Shown here: positions 25,658-38,400 of the stretch, one piece after another
Layout of the letters: the number at the start of each line of letters is the position of its first letter
Numbering within the stretch: the stretch's first letter is position 1
NCBI GenBank assembly: GCA_020091685.1
Contig: CM034603.1
Span: 10,894,683 to 10,958,682 of the forward strand
Direction: 5' to 3'
DNA length: 64,000 bases
Source of the DNA: Lutjanus erythropterus
Taxonomy: Eukaryota > Chordata > Actinopteri > Lutjaniformes > Lutjanidae
Made by a program: the position numbers and the translations under genes
Notes under the pieces: generated by a model
Database searches by the model: none
What the model was told of the DNA's origin: nothing
The model's input: only the letters and a program-made list of their open reading frames with translations

Positions 25658-25663
25658 AATAAA
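25658..25663 (+). other. rab18 proximal poly(A) signal
   Basis: AATAAA about 500 nt past the rab18 stop. This is the first canonical hexamer in the 3' flank. Confidence 0.5.
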
Positions 25664-25820
25664 AACACTTCCCTGCTTCTGCTTTGTGAGCTGTAAATGT
25701 CGACTTCTGTGTAGCTGCGAAGTTAAAGTACAAGATATTCCACAAGACGTATATTTGTGAGCTTTATTTCATACATGACACATCACTTGGATTGAGGGTG
25801 GAGGTGGAAGACGTGTGGGT

Positions 25821-26343
25821 CGCACTTTATTTTACAACTCACTAATAAGATGTAACAAGCCCCACTTTGTATTAAATCTGACAAAAACTACAAAGTTTCT
25901 TTATTAGACCCCTATTAGACTTTATTAGAGGGTAATTATTGACACATTACAACAGGACTGCACTGTAAACTATGGTTGCAAATTGTAAGCACTTAAGTTA
26001 ATAGATTATTTTTGACATCAATGATCAATTGATTAATCATTATTAAAATTTTACTTATGCTAAACAATACCAAATGTGCCCCGCCCACACCAATCAAAGT
26101 TTTATTTCCAGAACAACATTTTGCTAGAACTGTACTGTAAATGAAAGTGCATTATTTTTGTTTTTATTTTCATATTTTGTAACCTTTAGTTCACAGTGCA
26201 GTCTTGTTGTGTCCCTGATTACTCTCTAAGTCTAACGAGGCTCTCAGACTGTCTGATGAAGGATAAATTATTTTTAATTTTCGTCCAATTTGATACAAAA
26301 TACAGCTTGTTACGTCTTATTAGTGTACTTTAAAATAAAGTGC
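25821..26343. mobile_element. MITE with about 55-nt TIRs downstream of rab18
   Basis: Left arm 25822-25877 (GCACTTTATTTTA ... CACTAATAAGATGTAACAAGC ... TTGTATTAAAT) matches the reverse complement of 26288-26343 (GCACTTTATTTTA ... CACTAATAAGACGTAACAAGC ... TTGTATCAAAT). Element about 520 nt, no coding capacity. The right end reads TAAAATAAAGTGC on the plus strand, so it contains an AATAAA (26334-26339) in the sense of rab18. Target-site duplication not clear. Confidence 0.8.
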
Positions 26344-29118
26344 TACTGAGTTGTGTTATGTGGCGTGTGTGTTGGCCTCATTATGCACCAGAAACACTGT
26401 GAAAGCCAAGCAAGACATTTCACAACAGACCCCTGTTACTGACACCGGTTAATTTCTCCTATTGTTATCATCAGATTGTGTGTATGTATGTATAGAGGCT
26501 GTCAAGTGAACTTGTAATGGAAAAATCCGAGACAAATAATCAGCTTTGTCTTTTTGGATTTTCTGCAACCAAACCTGTCTTTTTTTTTTTCTTTGCATGT
26601 CTGTCTTGTTCGGACCATAACTTCCACGGCTACAAGACTAAGGTTTACAGTATTAAGAGCTCCTACAATAAAATATGCTCCTGAGTTCAGGCTTTTTTTT
26701 TTTCTCTGTCTGCTCTGGCAACATGTCATGTAGCCTCAGCTTGACCCTGTACGCTTGTTTTCTCCCCATTTATTTTGCAGTTTCTGCGTGGTGTCATATG
26801 TCCCACTGACTTATTGAAGGCATTTCTCACACATTGCAGTATGAGAGCATTCCTAAGACTGCTGTTTGATGTATTGTTGCTGTTTGTTTGAATTTCTCTT
26901 TCTTGTTTATAATCATGTCGACCTCTCTCCCCTGTATCCCTGTACTTTTTCCTGTTGCTTTTGCTGTGCACCTATTTGAATCATATTCAGCAATATGTTA
27001 AACTAATATCTGCCTTAACATTAAATGGCATTTGCGAGGGTTATGGTCCAGTAACGTTTGTATTGTTTCAAACTGAAATAAATGACAACCCGAAGATGCC
27101 GTCACTCAAGACTAATTATTGTTTAATTGCCGTTTGAGAGCTGCCATTTAGTTTGCATGTTGTGTGGAAGTCGGCCTAATCAAAAACAGGTTTACAGTGG
27201 AAACGGGAGTGAGGTGCTCTTTCCATAATACTTTGTTGATGACTAGCCTGTCATACATGCAAGACTGAAAACATTCTTTGCACAAAATGGCAAAAAAACC
27301 CAGACCAAAACCAGGACACAAGTGGAAAAATCCTGTTAATCATGTTTTGTGAAAATGGTCCCAGAGGACAGAGTGTGATTACAAGCTTATGTTTGGTGTC
27401 AGGACGTCCCCAGATGGAACAGGACGCTCCCCACAAGTCTCTCCTACGAGGCAGAGTACCAGACATTCCCCTGCTCGAGGCTTATCGTGTTCTCTGTATT
27501 TCCAATAACATAACGTTTTTGGCAGTTGACCCCATATTGAGGTCAGGAAATTCCGGAGATCTCATTTGGCATTTATGTTATGTTTTAACATCAAAAACAG
27601 ATGACAGTTGTGTGTCTCACTTATGAAGATGTGCAAAAAATACAAAAAAAAAAAAGATTTTGCCCCTCAGCCAGACAATGCATAGAATTTGTCAGCGTTT
27701 CTTTACAATATGTTCATGATTCAATCAAGAACTCTTCCAAAGACATGTACCGGCTGACTTTTAGGCCACTCTTAGGCAGTGGAAACACACTGTAAACACA
27801 ACACTGACCAAATAATTTTTTTGATGGTCCAAAGTTTAGGAGTTAGTGGTATATGATGGTAAGCATGCAGCAACCAATTGAATACCCCTGACCTCACCCT
27901 CCCCTTCCACACGTGGAGGAGAAACTACAGTGGCCACAAAACTTGCAAAAAATATGCGAGGCCACATGCAGAGCCAGTTGTGAAATGGCTCTTTCTAAGG
28001 TAACGATAAACAGAACTATTCTTATTTTCATGTCATAAGACACTGATGAAAACTTGCTAATGAATATTAAATTCAATTTCTGCCATATTCTGCCAACAGA
28101 TGCCTGTAAATCTTTGTTAGCCTCTGTACACATATGTACACACACGTTAGCCCACGGTAATTTCTAGACCATTTTTTTTCTGTGAAAACACTTGGGACCA
28201 ACAATGACACTGTAACAGAGGTAAGGGTGAACCAAAGAATACCCAAACAACCAAAGCAATTGGCCTACGTTAAAAAAAATGCTAAAAAGCTTGTAGAAAA
28301 AAGCAGAATTGGGCGGGGTCATGTTGAACACCAACGCCAACTTTTTGTGGTATTCACAACCTCCGGAGTTGACATTTTCTGAAAGCAGACGTGTTTGTTT
28401 GTTTTGTGACGTGTTTGGCGTTTTCAGAAATGGCGGCCTTGAAATGTTGTGGATGGTAGGTTGATATATTGCTTGCTAGCTTGTTAAGTTTGTTCGCCTC
28501 AGTGGCTGTAGACGTGGTCAATTGTAGCGTCTATGGTGCCGTTGCCTAGCAGCGGTGTTCTCGTGACTTAATAACTTGAACGCCAAGCATATCTCATGAT
28601 GTTCCCATGTCGTAACCACAAGCTCATGAGTTCCATTTGAAGACAGCAATAATTCTCTGTGGTTTATCACAAGGGGTAACTCCTTTGTCATACACGCTTT
28701 TCGATCTGATTATTGATTATAGCCAGTTTATCTTTGCATTAGGAAACGGCAATGTGTGAGTTTTCAGCCTCGTACGTTGTATTTCATGGACATCTACTGG
28801 CATGGATACCAACAAAATGCATAAGCAAGCTTGTCCGTGTCTATCACTGTGAATCCTTTAGCTTGATGGATGCCCTTCAGAAGAACTTTAACCACAGTCC
28901 TCTGCTTGAAGAACTGTCTCCCCGGGATGCCACCCTCCTGCCCATATTACAACCTTTTAAAAAGCAATTTGAAAGGGTATAATGAAACTGTGAGACCCAC
29001 AACTGCACACATGAAAACTACCACTAAATACAGTTCAGTAAAAACATAGCTATGCATCTTCAGCCACTGCAGAGCTGTGATTTAAAGGAAACGACTGGTC
29101 AAAAGATTTCACATTGGG
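26344..29118. other. rab18-mkx intergenic region
   Basis: Convergent genes. No convincing exon. The short open frames (for example near 28182-28382 and 28752-28982) have no recognisable domain. 27885-28110 looks like a percomorph repeat (GGAGAAACTAC, then CTAATGAATATTAAATTC, then ATTTCTGCC). Confidence 0.4.
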
Positions 29119-29124
29119 TTTATT
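29119..29124 (-). other. mkx poly(A) signal
   Basis: AATAAA on the minus strand, 294 nt past the mkx stop codon. It is the first canonical hexamer in that direction. Confidence 0.5.
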
Positions 29125-29417
29125 CAAATAGCTGCTGTCAAACTTTAGCATTGGATAATAATCCAGTCTCATGGAAGTTAATATAACTTACTGCAACAGA
29201 TGGCAATAGGAAGACATTAGAAACATGGCAAAAACAGTAGAAAATATTAAACTGCATTATGTCAGTTTTTCCATTTTACAATGTAAAAGTGATTGAAAAC
29301 GTCAAAGTTTATCAGCATTACAAAATAACAGAGGCTGTACATATATTGCAAGGCACTTAAGCATCTGGTTTTCCCATATGGAACGATGTGCTGAGACCAG
29401 ATGCTCAAATTAAATGC

Positions 29418-32400
29418 CTACACACTGTTTGCCAGAGCGACGTTAACAGTCTGGACCTCAGAGATATGAGAGGACTTCTGGATGATGCGGCTGGTGAGAG
29501 TGGGCCCTGCGGTGCAGCTCTGCCTCAGAGCAGAGGTGGGTCCTGTCACACACAACCTGTCTATGATAGTGGTCCTCGTAACCGAGAAGGGCTCTCGAGT
29601 GCAGCTCTGCCCCGTGCCAGCGCTGGGCACGGTTGCACCGCTCTGGCCCGCTGCGCAGCTCTGTCCTTGCGCCAAGTTGGTCAGAGCTACGGCGGCGTGG
29701 ATCTCCCTCCAGCCCTGATCGACTCGTCTCTGCTGGCCTCGGCCCTGCTGCTGGTCCCTGAGAATACATTCATGAAAAACAGTTGTATATGAAGTGGATT
29801 GTTAAATATCATCTCACCTCTTTCTTAAAAAAAAAAACAACTGAAGAGCAATTTTAGAAATTCAAAACAGAAATTGTGCTTTTGTTTGGACATCTTGTCT
29901 TGATATGCAGCAAGAATAATATGGATAAATTAGAGGTGATGGTTCCACTTCAAGGACAGCTTCCAAGAAGGATTATAAATGGTATTACTTTTCAAGCTGA
30001 TGAAAGTTGAAAAGTGCAAACAGCTGATTTGATTTCAGGTCAAGTAATGAATCATTACACTTACCTGTCACATTTAGTTGAAGAATAGTCCATTGTATCT
30101 GCAAGAGAGAAGAAAAAGACTCACGTAAACATGCCATGAGTCACTTTACTTGAAAGCAGTGAAATTGCAAACAGAAAATATTCACGGCACAATCATTACT
30201 GGATTAGGCTTTATGACAGCACGTTAGTGATGCATAGTATTAATATATGGGAGTTTTTAATTTGCTGTAAGGGGCCATACAGGCCATAATTTACTCTGGC
30301 CCTCTCCTTTCTCCTTTCACGTGCAGATATTTCTACTCACAAACACTTTACTTTTCAACAAATACATGTATTTTCAGGCTCACTTACGTATATTTACACA
30401 TCCACACACGTCTTCTTTATTCTCACATACATTCTACTCACTTCCATATGTTATATATATTTTCATTCTCACATGTATAAACATATATCTTATTCTTCTT
30501 ATCGTACATTTAAAATAAATCTATTCACATATATATTGTCACATATGTATATACTTGACACTCACATGCAAGTATGAGGTCTCATCTTTTTTGGCATCCA
30601 ATACTTTCACTGACATATGATATGTACATGAGTATATTTATATTTAAATGTCAGGTATATAACATATGCATCAGAGAATATAGCATATGTTTATACATGA
30701 GGGGATTAAAATGTAGTGAGTGTGAAAATTCATCTGTATTTATGTATATATGTATATGTATGAAAGGAGTATGTATATGTGTGAGTGAAAATAATTGTAT
30801 GCATATGCAAGGAAAATGTTTATATGTCAAACTAAAAATATATGCATGTAAAAGGAGTTGAGAATGCATGTGAGTTTGACAATATATGCATGTAAAAGCA
30901 GAATGTATGTATTTGAGAGAGCCAGAATGAATTATGTCGTGTACGGCCCCTCATAATTTGCAGCATATGTATCAGTATTTATGTGTGTATTCATGGGTGT
31001 GTGTGTGTGAGTGTGTATTTGTACATGTGAAAAGGCTTCCAAATGCAAGTGAGTGCATCTCTGAATATTAGTGCATTTGTGTATACAATTAGTACTTGTC
31101 CAGTACGTCTCTGTGGAAGTGTTTTACAGTGCCAGAAAGGTTTGACCCGGTGAAGTGCACCAGTCTGCCTCTGCTCAGCCACTCCGGCCAAAACAAATGC
31201 AACGCAGTTTCTCTTGAGCTTTTGAGAGGGAAAAATCTGATATCTGCGTCGTGTCATGAGGACTGAAGCTGTGTTTTTAGGTTTTTAGTTCTGCTAGCAC
31301 CTGTAAAGTCGTGACATTCCTTTTCCAAAAACTGTCCCTGCACATCTCCATCTTTTTTGACTAAAGCCTAAAGCACTTGATTAAATTTTACCAATGCATA
31401 GGATTATAGGAGTATCTTATGTATAAATACATAACAACCTTGCTACATCTGTGGAAGAAGCAAAGGTCAGCCTTTATCTCACAATGTCCTTAAATTAAAC
31501 TACAGTATCTCTGGCTATTTCAGAGGCAGGAGGACTTTGGAGAAATATTAAATTGCTTGTGCATTTTATGTCTGTGGTCTGTGCGTAAGCGTGCATTATA
31601 TGTAGAACATATTTTCCATTTCAGTTTTGGAATATTGCCTTTGTTCGTTGGACCAGATAGAAGCTGGTCAAAATTCTTCTTCAGAGAGCAAGACAGGGAA
31701 ATTACAGACCCACTGTGAAACACAGTCTTTCAATGCTAACAGCCCGAAACATCCCCGTCTCTGATTTCTTTAGCCAGGCTGGAGCCAAGAGCAACTACTT
31801 ATTGATAGTAAATCATTTTTTCCCGTTTTATGCTTTTTTGCTACTGAACGTCCCTGAGCATTTCTCTCTTTAGCCATAACCTGCTTTGCCAAGAAAGTAC
31901 TTCAGTACCTCTGTTGTATTTATTACCAAGAAAAAACATTGTTCTACCTCTGGTGAGTCTCAAATTTACAGCAGGGGTCAGTTACAACAAAGTTTTAATA
32001 GGAAAATGAAGCTGCTGACTGCTTTTTTGATATGACTTTGTAGCTACAGTGGTGCAGTAAAGTTATAATTTCATGTTAGAGCTTACCTCTAACCATATTT
32101 ATTCCCAAATAAGCAACAGTTCAACATTTTGAGAAATACACGTTAACTTTCTTGCGAAGTGTCAGATGAGAAGATCAATACTACTATGTCTGTAAAGCAA
32201 ACTATGAAGCTATAGCAAGAGACTGGTTAGCTTAACTTAGCATTAACATGGAAAACAAATGGAAACAGTCAGCTCCTCTCTGTTTGAACAATATTCACTT
32301 TCCAGCACCTCTAAAACTCACTAAATTCTATTTTATTTCTCATTTTCTAAAAATCTGTACAAACTGTGTAAAAACAACTGTTAGAGCTTACGTCTAAACT

Positions 32401-35400
32401 TATTTATTTACAAAATGACCAACAGGTCAATATTTTGAGAAATATGCATGTTAACTTTCTTGCTGAGAGTTAAATGAGAAGATTGAAACCACTTTTATGG
32501 CTGTATGGCTAATTATGAAGCTATGGCAAGCAGCCAGCTAGCTTAGCTTAGCATAAACACAGAAAGCTTGTCTCTGTTTGAACAATATTCACATACCAGC
32601 ACCTCTGAAGCTCACTAAACTTTTTACTATATCTATTTTTATTTTAATCTGTGCAAGTATGATGCTTTTTGATACCTTTGGACTGGGCCAGACTAGCTGT
32701 GGCCCCTTGCTTCCTCTCTTTATGCTAAGCTAAGCTAACATCGCCTGACTCCACCTCCATATTAATGGACATACATGAAAGATGTATTGATCTTCTCATC
32801 TAACTCTTGGCAAAAACGTGAATAAATATATTTGATTGTGTATGAAGCTTAGAAATGTTGTGTACATTATGTTTTTTATTTTTCTATTGCTACCATAAAT
32901 CCAGTGTCATGTAACCCGCTCAAAAGGAAATAATGTCTGCATGAGCTGATTTAAGTCTTGGATATTCTCCCAGTTTAAACCCTCTAACAAGCCGAGCCAT
33001 GGTCAGTGATTTTCAGTCATCTCACAGGTGTGTTATTGGGATCCATGCCGTAAAAAACGGCTGTGTACTGAGAAAATATTGCAACACCTTATTTCCTCAA
33101 TGTGGATATATGTATTTGCGAACAGGAGACTCCCCTCTCAAGATGCATGTTTTTATTTGAAACAAAAAAAATGGGTGGAAAACACAGCAAGGCATTTGTC
33201 CAGATATGTTTTCGCCGCTCTGTGTGCAATAAAGCATGATGCTGGTCACATTTATGGCTCTCCAGCCTTTTAAAGGGAAATATAGAAGTTGATTTGAGTG
33301 CCATACACTATAGTGTAACCAATCCTCACATTTCTGTGCAGTAAATAGTAACATCACTAACATATACGATTCTATTAGACTTTTACTACCTGTGGGATTC
33401 AATCTGATACGTCTAAAGTGTCTTTTAAGACACTGTGTAGTGGCATCAATTATTAGTCCATCACATGAGCTTTAGTGACTCTTTTAGCCGTCTCCCGGGC
33501 GGAGTATTTAAATGTGTTAATGGTGTTAGTGCCTGTCATGAATCTGGCAGCTTGACTTTCCACTTCACCTCCACAGTGGAGCAGTACTGGGTTGCAAACA
33601 CCCTTAATATGACCAGCAGGGATGCATTAAAAGTTTGCACAAACATTTCAACAGTGCTGCCCACATAGAGTGTGATGACATCAAGAACCCCCCAAATACT
33701 CCAAAAGAAATATCATTTGAAGTTAGAGAGTAATAACATGTCTGAAGGAATAGTTAAACATTTTGGGAAATATGCTTATTTGCTTTCTGTCCCTGAGCTG
33801 GATGAGAAGATTGATATCTTATGTCTGTACACTAAATGACTGTTAGCTTAGCTTGGCATAAAGATTGAAAACAGGAGGCAGTCTGGCTCTGGCCAAACGT
33901 AACAAAATCGGAAAGAGGCAAGTTACTGCACCCAGCTGAGAAATACTCCAGAAAGTACTGATGCTATGTCCAAACAAACATGGCACAAAACTAGTAATTT
34001 TTGTAATTTTAGCACATTAACATTAATTTGAAATGGTTTAGAAACTTATTTTGTAAAGAACAATATTCTCACAAGTTAGATTAGTTAGCTAGCTAGTGTT
34101 AGCCAACAAACTAAAACCACAGAGAACAGTTGATCAAATATTATGTTGAAAAAAATGTTCAATTACATCTTAGCTAGTACTGGTACTACTACTACTGTGA
34201 CTTGTAACTGTGAAAATATATTTTCTTGTTCTTAAACATAGAATATGTCAATTCTACCACCAGGAGTCTCGCTCATGTTGAAACAAAAACAAAAGTTTGA
34301 TGACATTGTGAAATAGCATAGGACCACGGGAGTTAAACTTAACTTTAAAACATGCACCATAGCTAATGATAATCTAACGTCTCAGGCAGAAATCATCTTC
34401 ATGGATGAGGTAATAGTAAAGTTGTATGCATGTTATGTTAAACCATGTGTGCTGACTTTCTTCCTCACTTTGTGACGTATTTGGACGTATCCTGTGGTTT
34501 AGTGGAAGTTATAGCAACTAGCTAGCAACAGCTAACAGCATTTAAACAACGTTGCAAACATTTGCGATAATCTAACTACACAACTGAACAAAAGATATGA
34601 CATATGTCTAGCGTTTTTAGACATTTTAATGTGGAAATATTACATATTATATTTTTAACATGAACCAGCCAATCATAACGTGTATGTCATCTGTAAACAC
34701 CCTGAGCAGATCTAACAGGCCGAACACATCTGGTACCTACAACATGTAATTTTTATACTTCTTATTTTTAATTGGATTTGACCAGAAACAAACCAGATAT
34801 GAAGTGTTCATTAGTGAAGTTCTGGTGGGTGGATTTTGTTCATTTCGGACAGCACCGACTAGCCGTTTCCTTCTGTTTCAAGTCAAAATACAAAGTCAAG
34901 TTGTAGCTTCATAGCGGTATCTGTCTTTTCAGCTAACTCTCGACAAGGAGGCGAATATGTGTATAAATGTAAAACTATTCCCTAAAATAAATGAGTTAAA
35001 TGAGAATATTTGTATTATTGTTTAATTCACATAAAGACTGATTAAAATGTTTGTAAAACTGTAACATAGGCTATTTGTTTAATAGTTTAAGCAAGACGGT
35101 ATACTTTATACAACATGACATTTCATTGGTTCACTATTTCTTAAACACTGTATATACAGTGCTTGTCACAAGCTTGTCAAAATAATTAATTATCCTAATT
35201 ATTATAAATTACCAATCTGTAGTCAAATTTGAGGTTAACTGAGTTTCCCGGATACAGATTAAGCTTTGTCACAGACTATAAAAATATCCATTAAATAACC
35301 TTTAGACTGGGACAAGGATATAATGTTTGCCAGGAAAGTGGTTCTAAAATAATACAAAAGGAACTTCAGGCATGTCTTGTTTCATTTTAGGGTGAAACTT

Positions 35401-38400
35401 GTCAGATATGCGGGAAAAAAAAAGGTAGAATTGGTTACAAAAATCTTTTCACACCTCTTATGATATAATGTCAATTTAGTTTGATTTTGAGTAGGAAAGT
35501 AACACTTGGGAGAAGCAGACTGCCAAAGCACACATGAGTCAAAGGAAGCAAAGCTGCACCCTCAAACACTGATGGGAAAAGCCAAATGGATATTAGAGAT
35601 ATCGCTCTGCGTTGTCTCACAGCTGAGTGGCAGCTCTGACAGCCGCTCCACGAGACGTCTTTGGTGCTTTACTGACAGACTGCTCCATTTCTGCATTTGG
35701 CTGAGTTTTCCACTTCTCACCCTGGGAAGAATAAAGTCTCAGACATTCTGTAATTGTCCTTGAGACTGGACTGGACATTTCCACCATGGCAAGAAGCTGA
35801 AGCGGAACAAATGGCACATTCTCGTATATGGAAATGATATTTGCGGTGCGCAGCGGCAGCCAGCGCGAGCTCCATCCAATTTTAAAATGAGGGATTTCAA
35901 CGTCTGCATGAGTCTTTATTAGTAATGTTTGTAAAGGCTTTGGCTCCTGTACCTTAGCGGATTTGAGGGTTGTCAGTGTGCTGTGCTCCCTATAGGTCCT
36001 GAAAGGGCACCCAGGTGTCAAACTCCCTCTCAGTTTTGCTGTAACTTTATAATTGAATCTCGCAGAGCTTCTGACTTTCAGTGGAATGCCAGAGATTTAT
36101 TAATGTCAGGGAGCTCTGAGGAGCCATGTGGAAGTTTCTGTTCGGTCTGTTCTCATTTTACTGTACACTGTGGTGTGTTAAAAATGAACCGAGGGGAAGC
36201 AGGGTAGTTAAAGTGTCATTTCACCTCACATTCAACATAAATCTACAATTAACAAGGAAGATGCTTTAATGATTTCTGTGGACAGGGGGTGCTGTCATCT
36301 GTTTTCCTCCCAGCCTGCCCTCTGTGCTGTTTTTGATTGCTTAACTTGTCATGATTTTGTGTACAATAAGAGGGTTTCCATTATTGCACTCTTCCTGATT
36401 ATATTCACACATATTGACGGCAAAGGGACACTTCACCCCAAAATCAAAATCACATACTTTTCCTTGTACCTGAAGTGATATTTGTTCAATTGGACAGTTT
36501 TGGTGTGAGCTGCAGAGTTTTGGAGGTATCAGTTTTAGACATGTTTGCCTTCTCTGCACTATACAAGCTACTTTCTTATTATGGTGGAATCTACTGGAAC
36601 TACTTTCATTCTGCAGTAGTTTTTAGCAGAACTACTTTCTTTCTAATAGAAGGAACACAAAAGCACAAAACTGCTCACAACAAGGTTTGTGGATTAGCTG
36701 AGTGCCATCTAGTTCCATTATATTAGAAAGACGACACACTGTAAGACAAACAAATAAAGTTAAAACAACTCTAAACAACTTTAAGGCAACTTACTGCAAT
36801 TTTTTGTTTTGAGCCCAACTCAAACTTTCATGTTGCGAATTGAACTTAAAAAAGTTTTGCAAACCTATTATCTTTGGTTGAGGTACTTTACTTTTCTTCT
36901 TAAGATAAACTCGAATCTTCGAGTTTTAGAAACTCAAAAAAATGTATTGTTTTAAGTTGATCACAGTGAACTGTTAATCTGATTTGTCATTATTTTGGTG
37001 CCTGAAAATTAAATGGTTTTAATTGAAAATATTAAAATATTAACTGTTATTCATTTTCATTTCAACCAGTTCACTCAATCATTTTTGAAATACAAGTTTT
37101 TTTTTGGATTCTAAACATAAAAAATTCAAGTTTATCTGAAACATAAAAGTAAGTTATTTCAAAAGAAGATTAATAGTTGATCAAACTTTTTCAAAACTTA
37201 AAAAGTTTGAGTTGGACTCAAAACTAAAAAGTTTATTGCTCTAAGATGTAATTTTGAGTTTTCTCAACTTTTTTGTTTTTACAGTGCAGATATGGCTCAT
37301 ATCTCCAGAACTCAGCGAGTCCCACCAAAACTATCTAGATGGATAAATAGCATTACACATAAAAGGATTTTTTTCTTTTTTTGAGGTGAACTGTCCCTTT
37401 AAAGCACATTTTTCCACTCATCTTCTTGCTCTAAATTGCGACACCGTCATGCACACTGACAAAAAACTGATGTCTCTCACCCATGTGGTAGACAAAATTG
37501 GCCTCAGTTTCATAGGACGACGCCGGGGAGACGACATCACGGTCACATTCGTTGGAGCTGAATGACTCAGAGTGGCTCCTCCTCTTGCGGGCCGAGGTGA
37601 CGCCATCGGCCTTCGCCACCATCATGTGCCGCAGGGTGTCGTTCAGGTACCGATTCAGCAAACTGCTCTTGTACTTGGATGGAGGCGACACGCTGTCGTC
37701 ACTGTTGGCGGAGTCTGCCATGGCGAGGACGCTGCCCTGTTTCTGGAGCACGCTCTTGTGGGAAGATGACCTGCCAAAGTCTGATTGGCTGATGGGAGTT
37801 TGTGAAGGACACTCTTCATCTGTGGCAAAGGAAACAAAACGGGGACTTATTTCATGTTGATCTGATTCATATGATTCATAGATGTTTCCATCTATGATGA
37901 ATACAACTAGAGCTGCAATGATTACTTGATTAATTGATTAGTCCATCAAAAGAGAATTAGTTGCCAACTATTTTCATAAACGATTAATCATTTCAATAAA
38001 TTTTCAGGCAAAAATAGAAAACATTTGTTGGATCCAGCTTCTTAAATGTGAGGATTTGCTGTTTTTCTTTTGGGTTTTGGGCTGTTGGTTGGACAAAAGA
38101 AGCAATTTGAAGATGCCACTTTTCTCTCTCTGGGAAGTTATGCTGAGAATTTTTCACTTTTTCACATTTCACAGACCAAGCCTAAATTGCACCAACAAAG
38201 ATCAATTTAATCTAAAATAAGTTTTAATCAGAGTCTAGCTTGAAAATGACTAAATCCAGATTTAAAATAAAGCAGAGCTCTGATGCACAATTAAAAACAA
38301 ATCTCTGTTTACGTTTAGGTATGTAATTACAATGTAATTAATTGTGTAAATTACATAGAGTTTAATCAATATGCTTGCTTACCCAAATTAAAATAAATTA

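Noticed and set aside
28182..28982. Two short plus-strand frames (66 and 76 codons) as possible small genes
   Set aside because: No recognisable domain, no splice context, and next to repeat sequence.
29388..29792. Open frame of 134 codons on the plus strand
   Set aside because: It is the antisense of the GC-rich last mkx exon. The minus-strand frame has conserved Mkx motifs, and the plus frame resembles nothing.
35617..36021. 134-codon minus-strand frame inside mkx intron 5 as an extra mkx exon
   Set aside because: No Mkx similarity and no phase-compatible splice sites; the 34-nt exon at 30065-30098 already completes the gene.
37552..37860. 102-codon plus-strand frame
   Set aside because: Antisense of mkx exon 4.
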